Origin: Thermochaetoides thermophila DSM 1495
Taxonomy: Eukaryota > Ascomycota > Sordariomycetes > Sordariales > Chaetomiaceae
Length of the DNA: 64,000 bases
Direction of reading: 5' to 3'
Assembly (NCBI RefSeq): GCF_000221225.1
Contig: NW_006383032.1
Location: 4,323,213-4,387,212 of the forward strand
Made by a program: the position numbers and the translations under genes. Within the stretch, counting starts at the first letter, position 1; each line of letters begins with the position of its first letter. Below are positions 43,624-54,237 of the stretch, in pieces. A model generated the notes under the pieces. That model was given only the letters and a program-made list of their open reading frames with translations, was not told where the DNA came from and did no database searches.

Positions 43624-46499
43624 GGTCAGCGCTAGCAAATTAGCAAAGCAAACCCGGTGTCCGCAGTTGCCTCTGTGTCATGGAGCAGCGACCGTGGATG
43701 ACAGCGCGACCATGGCGTTGGGTGGGGGACTTGATGTTAGCCGAGCAGGTGGTCGGCGATGAAGCCAGAGTTGCAAGTTGATCAAGTAATTGGGAAGCTC
43801 GACCGCGCCGTCACAAGGCTGACGACACCTTGTGGGGCACAGTAAGAGTAAGTTGCTGCAGCTCTCCCGCAAGGCTGGCCAATCGGCTTGCAAGAAGCCC
43901 TGGTAATGATGGTTAACTGCTAAATTTGGGTTAGCTCTTGAGGATGGGATCCCGCTTCAGGACCCGCTGGGGTCCATCTCACTTGAAGCCAAGATCGGAG
44001 CTTTGGGGATCGAAGAGCTGAGAGTCGACTGCGGTAATGACATTGATGATGATGAGATGGAAGGGCATTCAAAGAATCCATGATGGTCAGTCCAAAATCG
44101 AAAAATAAAATGAAATGAGAGAATTCCAAAGTTTGCTTGGAAAACAGGAACTCGCGCCGATCCAGAAACTCACTACTGGGCTCTCGTGGCCCAGTTTTTC
44201 AAGACCTGTTTGAGCTCTAGATATAACTCACACCAAGAAGCCTCAACTGAAGCTTCGGATAAGCACAAGCACGAGAGAGCTTCTCGGTAGGCATTCCAGC
44301 TTGAGCAGCTGAGAGAATATTAAATTACAGCAGTGTTTACTGAACTACTGTCCTAGGTAGGTATCGGTTCCTAATTTTAATGCCATCTTTGTTTTAGTTG
44401 CAGTGCTTGCAATGCCGCCTTTTCATCCGTGGATTTAATACTTGAGAGGTTTCTCTCAGTAATACACAGTCGTTAGATGCTAAATTCCATGCAAACTTTG
44501 GAAAAAAAAAATCATAGTAGAGCATTATTGACGGATTATCTGTGTGTTACTTCCCAAAGACAAAAGTCCCTATTCGGACTCATCAAACTGCGGGTGAAAC
44601 TCTTAGGTAGCTCAACGAGGTTTGAAGGTAACAAAATTGTACAACTTGCCCGCTACGCAACATGTTTCCATGAAATACCAACCTTCAGGCAAGATCTCAT
44701 CAAGGCTCCAAACGTAGCATTTAAGCTTAGAACTTTCTGCCTCTGCTCGGCAGCTGTGCGACCTACCTTGCCGAAAGATAGGGCTGTTGTGGCAGCATAC
44801 TGTGTACACTGCAACCCTGACGTTGTTTTTACCCTCTCAGAGCATGGACAACACCTTCATCGTTGCAGATGCATCATACCTTCCAGTGTTTACTTGACTC
44901 GGAGACAATTCGTTCCGATCACCTGTGATTTACTTAACTTATTTTGATATGCAAGCTAGGAACTTGTATTATTGTGACTCTGAGGAGGGGCAAGGAAGAA
45001 AGTGAGGTGGGTGGCTGGACATCTGGACGTCTGACGCGGGATCTGTTCTCTTTGACTCACTCAACTCCTACCTACCTTACCCCTCCACCCCCCCCCCCCA
45101 ACCCTCCCTTTGTTTTGATCACTATCTTTTGCTTTTCTGGGTTAAACTCACAGGCACCACTGTGCCGATAGAGGCTCTTATTCCCGATACCTTGCGTCGA
45201 TGTAGATCCGAAAGGGGAAGATAAACATTTTCATTCCCTCACCCTTGGCTCTTCAGATAAGCCCTTCCACGTGGCTCAATTCTAAACATTCTCCAACCCG
45301 ACTGATAATATCTCTCTGCATAAAAAGATCCCGCCAACCTGGTCACCCTTTCTTCAACCATTCAATTTTCGGTTTCGGGTAAAGAACCGAATGCCTGATC
45401 CTGCATCCGAGTGGGGATTTCGTTGACATTCACCGTGGATCCGTATATTCCAGATTTCTACAGCCCTGTTTGTGACACCTTCGTGATTATGTAGATTAGA
45501 GTTTAACCTGACTGATATGCCGGCGTCGTTCCAGGGGACCAGGTTCGTCTCCGTTGCACAGGCGGATGGCTGCAGATGGTCAACATGGGTCAACATGGGT
45601 ATGATTAGTCCTTCTTTTTTTTTTTTTGCATTTGCTCTTATGAGGTAGAATGTGTGGGAAACGTTAGTTCAGTTTGCTGCGGTCGGCAAAGAACTGCAGC
45701 TTCACTTACATGCTTGCATATCTTTCAGCTTCTCTTGGTCAGGTCGTACGTATTTCGATATCAAAGTTTGTGTCACAGGGAGCCATAACCATGGGCTGGG
45801 TGTCAATATTTTTCTGCTCATATGCGTTGTCTTAAAACATGCCGATGGCTGGTCTGAAACACATTTCGGTATGGCCTCGGCAAGGCAGTCATTACGAAAT
45901 CGAGATAGGGGGAGCTCGAGCGAAAACTCTTCTCGTAGTATCTTATCAGTGGTTAGTGCTGTCGTATGCTCAAGGCACAACACAAACAGTGGCAGAGAGA
46001 GATGATATTAGAAATGAAGGATTGTATTCTCTTAATTTGTAGCCCAGCATCAAAAGGAAACTGACGCATAGTCTTTGCAATCGTTCAATTATCTGTACTC
46101 TGTGACTTCAGAATATGATCTCTGTAATAAACATCACTCAAAGAGCCTCAACTCCGTCTATGCAGGTAGATGTCAGTCAAAAGCAAAAAAAATCCCGTGT
46201 CTGTCTGTTACGTAGAACAGTACTCATCCCGTTTCCCACCCAAAGAACGAAGCAATAACCCTATGATATCTAAGAGTCAAAGGAACATGCCAAATCCTAA
46301 TCCTGCAACAAAAAAAATTTTTGATATCCATACAAGACAAAGAAAAAAAAAAACAGATACCTAGCCGTATGTAATGACCCACAATTCCCTCCCTAAATTC
46401 CCGTTTAACGCCATGATATCCGACGGGACAAAGGAAATGCTGACACAAATGATCGAATACACATCTATGCTAGAACTTCTCTTTTGTTCCCGTAGATTA
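43624..46499. other. Spacer of 2.9 kb, no supported gene
   Basis: The left part is the ALG5 promoter. From about 44330 rightwards the sequence is AT-richer than the genic regions but not as TA-rich as strongly RIP-mutated DNA. A 156-codon plus-strand frame at 44477-44947 has many Cys, Arg and His and no motif. I rejected it. A directly repeated GGTCAACATG unit lies at about 45578-45600. No RNA gene was recognised. Confidence 0.4.
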
Positions 46500-48023
46500 T
46501 TAATTAGCAGCAACAGCACTTTTACTCCTCCCCAGACTCAACGACCACCGGCTCTTTTTCTCCGGCTTCGTCTGTTGTACAGAAGGTGTCGCAGTCGCAG
46601 TCGCAAGCGTCTTGGTTAGCTTCCCTGACTTGACCGACTTAGGCTTAGCCGCTGCTGCGGTTACCTTCTCTGCCTTCTTGGGAGCCTCCTCGACAACAGA
46701 AGGTGCAGGAGCAATTGCAGCTGTACTGACCGCGGCAGCCATAGCAGCTGCAGCCTGTCGTTGTTGAGCCTTGGCTTGCTCTAGTGATGGCGGAGGGACA
46801 ATCTCGTTCTCTTCTTCCTCAACGGCGACTGGTACCGAGGGCTTGACCTTTTTTGCCCTCTCAGGAGGGGATGAAGAAGAGCGGGCAGTTATGCTGCTTG
46901 TGGGTTTGGGAGCTGAAGATTCGTGTGCTGTTAAGGCAGTAGTAGTAGGAGCGGGAGCCTGAGTTTCGGTTGCTGGGGCAGGTGTGCCGGTCGTAGTCTG
47001 GGCAGAAGAACTCTCAGGCCGAGGATCCTTGGAGGAACTTGATGGAGCGACTTGATCCTTTGATATTGTCGCGCTTGTCGCGGGAGTCACGTCCTCACTA
47101 GGCGATGTGCTACTAGGGGCAGTCGTGCTCGAAGCATTGGACTCATTCCCCGATGAACCTGAGGAAGAGCCAGCCGAGGATGCCCGCGAGCTGCTAGCAG
47201 CGGCACCAACAATCGACGGAGGAATGGACGGGACGGGAGGAATGCCAGACCCGAAAGATGGTGTCCGAGGGACGACATAGGCGCTCCGGCCGTAGTCCAA
47301 ATCCGAAACCCTGCGTGCATGGCTTGGGTGCAAGCGGTGTGGACTCCCAATATCGCTGGCCGGTCTCCTCGAACTGGACGCGGTCTTCAACGAGGAATGG
47401 GATGCCGGGTGCCGAACGGGCTTCATCTCCAGATCATCCTGGGAGCTAGACGAATCGTTGGCGTTCTCTGAAGGGGAATCGGGGCTAGGACCAGACTCGC
47501 GATAGATGCGTTTGGTCGAGACCTTGCTAGACGACCGGCTGGCTCGTGCTGAGGGGTATCCATGGTCAAATCGAATTCGTCCGATCTCCTTCCCCTTGAG
47601 GGTCCCACCCTCCGCAAGTCCGTAGTGCATCTCACGATTTTGGTACGACCATGCCGGTGGGATACTGCTGTAGCTGTAGTTGCGTGGCAAGTGGACAACA
47701 GGGTTGGCGTAGGCGGAAGGATAGCTGACATGAGAGAGGTTGCTTGATACTCGGGGCATGCCGGCGTGCACGGGAGTATAGATGCCGCTCATGCCAATGC
47801 CGTTGGCGGTGAGGACGCTGCGGCGCTTGTTGGCTTCGACAATCTTTGGCCTGTCCATTTCCCTCCAGGTAGGTGGGCCGCCGAGCAAGGCATCAGAGGC
47901 GGCGTGTGTCGGGACATGTTTGTAGGGCGGGGCGGTTGATTCCTTGTTCTGCTTCTCTGCCTGCTGGGCCTGGTGCTTTTTGGCAGCTTCGAGACTGCGC
48001 TTGATCTTATCGAACAGCGACAT
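46500..48023 (-). CDS. Disordered Ser/Thr/Ala-rich protein, unknown function
   Basis: A single exon of 507 residues from the first ATG at 48023; upstream the frame is open but lacks an ATG. I do not recognise an assigned family. The N-terminus is the ordered part: MSLFDKIKRSLEAAKKHQAQ, then PPYKHVPTHAASDALLGG and DRPKIVEANKRRSVL. I have seen the combination of a short basic helix and PYKHVPTHA in uncharacterised proteins of filamentous ascomycetes, but I cannot name a function. The rest is Ser/Pro/Thr-rich with a Tyr-rich patch (PRNYSYSSIPPAWSYQN) and Ala-rich helices near the C-terminus. It ends with a basic segment containing KKSRWSLSLGRSKS, a possible kinase-site cluster. It may be a signalling or cytoskeletal scaffold (inference). 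Confidence 0.75.
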   Translation of the reverse strand: MSLFDKIKRSLEAAKKHQAQQAEKQNKESTAPPYKHVPTHAASDALLGGPPTWREMDRPKIVEANKRRSVLTANGIGMSGIYTPVHAGMPRVSSNLSHVSYPSAYANPVVHLPRNYSYSSIPPAWSYQNREMHYGLAEGGTLKGKEIGRIRFDHGYPSARASRSSSKVSTKRIYRESGPSPDSPSENANDSSSSQDDLEMKPVRHPASHSSLKTASSSRRPASDIGSPHRLHPSHARRVSDLDYGRSAYVVPRTPSFGSGIPPVPSIPPSIVGAAASSSRASSAGSSSGSSGNESNASSTTAPSSTSPSEDVTPATSATISKDQVAPSSSSKDPRPESSSAQTTTGTPAPATETQAPAPTTTALTAHESSAPKPTSSITARSSSSPPERAKKVKPSVPVAVEEEENEIVPPPSLEQAKAQQRQAAAAMAAAVSTAAIAPAPSVVEEAPKKAEKVTAAAAKPKSVKSGKLTKTLATATATPSVQQTKPEKKSRWSLSLGRSKSAVAAN

Positions 48024-48711
48024 GATGTCAGTGGCGCTCTCAGCGCCCGATCTTGGCCTCACTTTTTGTAGATTGGCGCGAAGTATTTGGCTGAAAGCCT
48101 GTGAGAAACCCGAGAAATTTAGCAACCTGTCGAGTCACACACAACCAGGCAAGACTCTGCCGCTGCACAAGCGGTATGAACCAGCTGATCGCAATGACAG
48201 GTTTGCGCGGGGCGCAGGCTGTATGGAGTAGTATATCAAATATATATTGAAAACGGTACCGGGCTACGGGGATCGGCGGGTAGTAGCGAATGCCTGAGCG
48301 TGGTTGACAGGCTATAATAGCGCTATTAAGCCAAGGATGCCCTCCAACGTGGGAGGAAAGGCTGGACACAGCAGATAGTAACGAGTGCGAAGAAGTCCAG
48401 AGAGGAGGAGACAAGTTTTTGAACGTGAGAAGGCCGCGGGAATTTATGGTGAGGACGTGACCGTTGTTGGATGAGCAAGGGCCGAGCGTCAATGCGCCGA
48501 GACGGGCAAAACTGGGAGAGTGAGATAGGTAGATAGATCAATCGAGATGGAGGGTACTGACGGCTGCCTATCAGCAGCAGGGCAGAGTAACCAGGATCAA
48601 TTGAGTGTTTGTGGTGAGTTGGCGGTCGCCTATGGGTGTTGACGGTGAGAGGCCAGGTCGGCGACACCTAGCCCCTCCTGAGGCGGCGGCAAGAGATAAT
48701 GGTTCGTTCAG

Positions 48712-48773
48712 ACAGACAGACAGACAGACGAACAGTCACTCAGCCAGCCAGCCAGTCAGTCAGTCAGCCAACC
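48712..48773. repeat. Tetranucleotide CAGA/CAGC/CAGT tract
   Basis: Consecutive CAGA units are followed by CAGC and CAGT units. It lies upstream of the disordered protein gene on the minus strand. Confidence 0.85.
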
Positions 48774-50685
48774 AAGCCTTGAACGACTCGAATTTCCAAG
48801 TGGCGAAAGAAAGAGAGAAGAACAAAAAGAGCGACAAAGGTCGAACGGGGGGGCGGGCTGGTTGAAATGAGAGCCGTTGGACTGGCACTGTCAGTAGTGC
48901 CGCCCGATCTCTCGGACCTACACAGTATGCCGCGCACTAGCGAGCTAGAGAGCGAGGATAATGGGATATCTGGGACTGGGAATCGATCTTGGAAAGTTGG
49001 GAACTGGATGCAGCGGGCGCAAGCAAGCTCCTCTTTCACCATCCGGCCTCTCAGTTTCCCCAGCACACCGCAGTACACACCATTAGCCCAATGCAGCTTT
49101 TTCAGCCCTCCACCACTGACGGCCTTGGCCTTTTTTCCCCCATCATCCACTGAGGCTTGCAGCATCTGCGGCGGTGGTGGATACGGGAAGCCACGCGGGG
49201 GCTTGCCGATGCCACCTCGCATCGAGCCTATCCTGGGCACGTCTGGGACATGGATTACCTCTGGGTCAAGGGATCATGCATACAGCGCAGTTTTGTGTTG
49301 GTGGAAAAGCCTTCCTGTGCAGCCCTGCCTGTGCGTGCCAGCTCTGGCCTGGACGTTATCCACGACTATCCATCCATCAGGGGGGAGGGGTGACCTAGGT
49401 TTAATCAGAGAGGCATCAAAAACATTGCTTGGAAAACATTGGTCTGCTGAGCAAACATTCGAGTCACCTGAATCTGATATACTCAGCTGAAGCTCGAAAG
49501 ACATCAGCCCTACCGTGATAATCCACGCGGGCCTCGTGGCAGCATCATGATTTTCAGACAGCAATGTTGTTCCCTATCGCCAGAGAGGAGCCTGATGTCT
49601 CAACAAAAGCCAGCGAAGCCTGATGCATCGAAACCCGCACTCTTTGGCTGACAAGACAGCAATCCCCCGGTTCGGCTCGGGCCTCGACAAAAACAGCCTC
49701 CACAAGGTTGAGCGGAATTGTGGACCCTCGTATTTAGCGCGTTTCTGCGTACATGGATCGCAGCTGTAAGATACTGTATTTAGCATACAAATACCGGTAA
49801 TTACAGTAAGGTGATAAAGTGATGATCAAAATTGACGACCTGTGGGAGATCGCCGCCATGCATTTTGGAATTGCGATACGTATTCATATCAGCCGTAGCC
49901 AAAGGCCGACTTGTCTCAAGTGATGATGTCAATCAGAAGGGAGATAAACAAAAACACATGGCAAGCCAGTCGATAAGATGCTGATGTCGATACCTCCCTT
50001 TGGGTCGAGTTGGCTGCTGTACGCAGTACGTAACAGGTGCGCCACGAGGGCGGTTCTGTGCAGCCCGACACCGAAACACCAGCGACAGAAACGGAACGAA
50101 AGCCCATTGCGACAAGCCCAGAAAGGCTAGGCCGTACGGCTAGGCAGGGCTTGGCAGGGACCTCAGCTCAAAGTAGGTGTGGCTTTATGGCATGGACCGC
50201 GCCGCGTTCGCGCAGCTGACAGGGAGGGGGGGAACCTCAAACTCCAAGGGCCGCTGGTTGTGAAGCGTTGGCATTTTCATCCTGTATCTCGAAAGAAACT
50301 TCCAACATCTCTGGAGGCTGTGGAATGCGTCCACAGTTTAAAAAGAAATTTCTGCCCACAAGATTGCTTGCATTCTCCGCATCCCTCAAACAGCCTTCAT
50401 TCCCTGCTCCGCTGAACTTCAAAAAAAAAATAAAATAAAATAAAATAAAAACCTCTGTCTCTAAATTTCGACAAAACAGCGAAGCAAACAGCGACAGAGA
50501 CAACCATCCAACTTCTCCGATTTCTCAGACACAAGGGTTACAAAGGGGAAGATAGGCACCGGAAAGACGCCTTGGGGCTGTCACAATACACAGTAGTACT
50601 CCACATTTTAATTTCACTATGCGTACAGCAAGAGCAAACTGCGGTGATAGCATCGCTCATCAGCGGATAAGCTTGGCCAGGGATC

Positions 50686-50844
50686 TCATACCATCCTCTG
50701 ATCTCTTGGGCGTGATTTTGGCGTCACATCGCGGCGCTTGTTGATGATCTGGCGGACTTCCCAGGCTGCTGGGTAACCTTCTTCACCCTTGTCGGCCTGA
50801 TGAATCCACCTGAACACCCCCGCAGCAGCATCCGCTCTGGCCCA
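50686..50844 (-). other. Possible exon or gene remnant
   Basis: On the minus strand a frame opens after an acceptor-like CCAG at 50840-50837 and runs about 50 codons. It reads VFRWIHQADKGEEGYPAAW, then EVRQIINKRRDVTPKSR, and stops at 50686. The codon choice looks coding. A second overlapping frame has an ATG at 50915. A good donor (GTATGAG at 50691) and an acceptor (CGCAG at 50639) define a possible 53-nt intron with a CTGATGA branch that would remove the stop. I could not build a complete gene with a start, so this is a candidate only. It could be a real small gene, a decayed one or chance. Confidence 0.2.
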
Positions 50845-53844
50845 TCAATAGTGCTGCAACCCGCCTGCTGATGATAGGTAGCGCTGCATGGTATCGTCGC
50901 GGGATCGGGCGTCATGGCGAAACTGGAAATGCGTAATCGTTAGTTTACATAGCGTCCTTGTTGGTCATAGAAGTTATTTAGGGCGCTGCTGCAGGAGAGA
51001 AAGCGCCATTTGCGACAAGAACAACGTATGGCGATAGAAAACAATACCATTGTTGCAAGGTAAGTACAAAGTCAGGGGAGAGAAGGAAGGGAATGAAGAT
51101 GACGCGAGAGGAAACGTTCTACAATGTTGGCAGCGGCGCGAACATGGATCTTGAGCTGGCATCGTGAATTCCTTATTTAGCGCTCCCGCTTGGAGTTGAA
51201 ACGCCCCCGGGGGGGGGGGGGGAAGAGGGAAAGGGGGAGGAGGGGGAAGGCGTGGCCCGAGGAAAGCTGCCAGAAGTCCTGCCAGGATCCCACGAGACTG
51301 CTGAGCTTCAGTGCTGTCTCAAAGATTCTGGTCGGGCGGCAGAAGCCGCTGAACTTTGAAGCACAACGATCATATGACTCTTATGGCTGGCCTGATTTTG
51401 GTGTGTCAAGTGGGAATTGGAAAGCAGTCTGATAAGAAGAAAAGGGCAGCCGTTGGCGAGTGAAGCTCCCTGAGCTGTTACACCGGTCGCGTTGTGTTAA
51501 CGGCCCGAAAGGGGGAAGGCCCTTATCTTTTGGATACTTTCTTCCGTTGACAGGTCTTGATACGTCAGAACGACCCTTGAGCTTCCGGGATGCTCGCCGA
51601 TGCCAATAGTTGCTAATAACCGACATTGTTGTCTTGTCTTTCCTCATCTATTTGCTGCTGCAGCTCCTCTGTCATTATAAGAACGGAGTTGTCTCCGAGT
51701 CCCGGGGGGGGGGTATCAGCATAAAAGATGTCCCCTACGCTTATCATAACTCTTTGCCATGGCTGATGTAAAAACGTTGAGTTCAGTGTTTCGACATCAA
51801 TCCTTTGTGCACAAAGCAGAAGCCCAAGATTGAGTTTTGATGCTCTTTACATTACAGTGTTTATGACCGACTGCAAAGCATTCAAGGACCTAGCCTTGTA
51901 AACTTGAGGGTTGAGTTTGAAGCTCCGTTATCATCTCTATGAGTTTGGAGGAACACATCAAATTCCGGGAGGAAATGAGAGACCGTGCCACTTGAGAAGC
52001 AGGCAGCAGTGCATCTCTTCTATCCAAACCTCATGGCTTGAGAAAAGCACATGAGGACTTGTTCCATTCAGATTTCACCTGCGCAGAATTTTCGGGAAAA
52101 AAAAAGCTCTCTTCAATCTCTTCAACCTCTACTTAAGAGTACAGTATGGAGTACAATTTCAATCATGTTGACGAAAAAAAAAAAAAAGAGCAATTGCCTC
52201 TTAAGGATCATATTTTTACATGGCATCAGAGCTTTCTGCGCAGTGCCTGATTTGTCATCACAAGTGTTCCGAAGGCTGGACTCACTCTGGCAGCTGTTGT
52301 TGGATCATCAGGAGGCCATGAAAAGGCTGAAAAGAGGCCTCACAAAGAGGGTTGAGAGATAACAGCAGTTTGAAATCGTACCAGCCGGCATACGGACGCC
52401 AGCATTGAGCACCAGCAGATGTGGGCGTCGAAGACCATCCTGCCCGAGGATGCTGCTGAAGCAGAGCGGGCCGAAGCTGTGGCGAAAATACAGCGTTCGA
52501 CTTGATGATGTCAGTAGCTGGACAGCCTGCCCACAAGCGGAGAGTCCATGTTACACTAGGAATGTTCTGTCTGGACCGTGCAACTGATCCAATCCTTGAA
52601 TCGAAAGCGAAGAGAGCTGCCGAAGCTCAAGCTCTAGAGAAAATAAGCTTACATACCTAGTAGGCAGCCAGCTGGCCTTCGATCCCGCTTCCAGAAGTTC
52701 TCCAGCAGCCCAAACCCTTCTCCACAGCCGATGTTGGCGGACCGACAACAGGTGGTGGTCACCCAAAAAGAGCTTGAATTGCGGGGCAGGGTTTGCGACC
52801 GCACAGGCCACCTTGGGGGCCTTGGGCAGGAAGAGGTGACATCAGGGCGCGCTTAACCCTGGGGAAGGCGCTGAAAAAGAAACAAAATTTGGCAAAACAA
52901 GCAAATAGCAAGCGAGCCCAAGCCGCCAAATGACTGTTTTGGGCAATTTTTTTTTTTCTGCTTGGGAGGGGGGAGGGGGGAGGAAAGGGGGCCACCCGCC
53001 GTCGTCTTACGGTCTGAAAAGGGTTACTCATGGACCTGCTGGGACTTAGAGGTTCGAACCTGGCCACCGGGACCAATTGAACAGTAGGCAGCGGGTTAGC
53101 GATCACGCACTCCGCCAACCAGCCAGCGGGCCCCCCCGCCTCTTCCCAAAACCCAAGTGTTCCCATTCATCGCAACCTTGCAGCCCTGGCTGCCCTGGGC
53201 CTTGTAGCATCGGGCCCCAAGAAATTTTGATCGCGCCATCGAGCTCGCCCATCCTCGTCCGGACGAACAGCACATGCCCAGGCGTTGAGCAGCTGTGCGC
53301 GACCCTCGACGGCCCTTTTGACACGCGCTGCTTCCATCTCATTTGCGTCAACGCTTTGAGCACACGAAGTTAAGTAGCGGCATTGGCTTTAGCTTCAGGT
53401 TACCGTTTGTCGCTCGCTCGCGCAATCGCAATTGCCCCAGTTCGGCAAATACTGGCTATCGGTCACGGGAGGCTTGCCTTAGCACGTTTCCCCATTTCTC
53501 TTCCCTCTCTCTTCTTCCTCTCCGCCCCCCCCCCCTCTGGGCGGTGCAGTTGCCTACTTCGCTGCTTGTCGCGGCCGAGCCGGGTCAGGATCAGTCGTCT
53601 CCTCATTCAAACACAACTCACTACCGACGTCGTGACCGTACGACGACGCATTCTCGAATCAAGAGAACCAAATTTACCTGCTGCGCGCGAGCATCTGAAT
53701 GCCCAAAGTTGGCGTGCTGAGCTTGAGAGACCCCGCGTCAGAAGTTTTCGTTCTGTTCGCACATCATAAACCCCAATCTTTACCTAATCTTGAGTCTCCA
53801 CGTCGCACCCGCGCGCACCGGCTTTTGATTTGATCCTATTCTAG

Positions 53845-54237
53845 GCCGATTGGCCGACTTACCGACAGACTCACGACGGCGGCGCTTATCACTTCGCCAT
53901 CTCCCCAACTCCTAATTCTGTCGGCGCGCCGACTACGCATCACACCTACTTACCTACCTACCTATCTACCTACCTACCTACCTCAATCCCCGTCGATCCA
54001 AGACGCGCTTCCCCCCCGGGACGCGCGCACGATCTCGAGACGCTGGCTACCCTCGATTTCCTCAGCCTAACCGGAGCCGACCCGTCTCCCGCGCCGCACT
54101 TTGACCTCGGCGTCGCACCACAACCCCTATCCGGCGACAACTTCGAACCCGACCCCGACCCCGACAGCTTCGTCGTCGACGGAAGCCACGACATCTTCGC
54201 CTCCGTCTCCCCGGCGGCGGCGGGCGAATCTTATTTG
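53845..54237 (+). other. Coding-like open frame upstream of the PSY2 ATG
   Basis: The PSY2 frame stays open for 131 codons upstream of its first ATG, back to a TAG at 53842-53844, and has no ATG in that stretch. From about 54031 the codons end mostly in C or G and give protein-like sequence (DLETLATLDFLSLTGADPSP and SGDNFEPDPDPDSFVVDGSH). The left part is a CTAC repeat and looks like leader. See the findings. Confidence 0.35.
53945..53983 (+). repeat. (CTAC)n tract in the PSY2 leader
   Basis: About nine imperfect CTAC units sit upstream of PSY2, in its probable 5' leader. Confidence 0.9.

Larger units (their letters stand above)
48024..54237. other. Gene-poor gap of 6.2 kb between divergent genes
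   Basis: This is the longest gap in the window. It contains a CAGA/CAGT tract, G-rich runs at 51209-51245 and 51703-51713, and C-rich tracts. It also has AAAAT repeats at 50430-50450, one weak exon candidate near 50.7 kb, and the long PSY2 leader on the right. The open frames here are short and lack motifs. Long leaders of two regulatory genes, or an unrecognised non-coding RNA, could occupy part of it. Confidence 0.4.

Noticed and set aside
44477..44947. 156-codon plus-strand frame in the ALG5 spacer
   Set aside because: Composition is rich in Cys, His and Arg with no domain, and no splice or promoter context supports it.
44330..46490. AT-richer region considered as RIP-mutated repeat
   Set aside because: It is only moderately AT-rich, lacks dense TpA, and has no internal repeats or transposon remnants that I can see.
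53030..53090. GGTTCGAACC motif resembling a tRNA T-loop
   Set aside because: The bases flanking it do not form a T stem on either strand, and no acceptor, D or anticodon arms can be paired around it.
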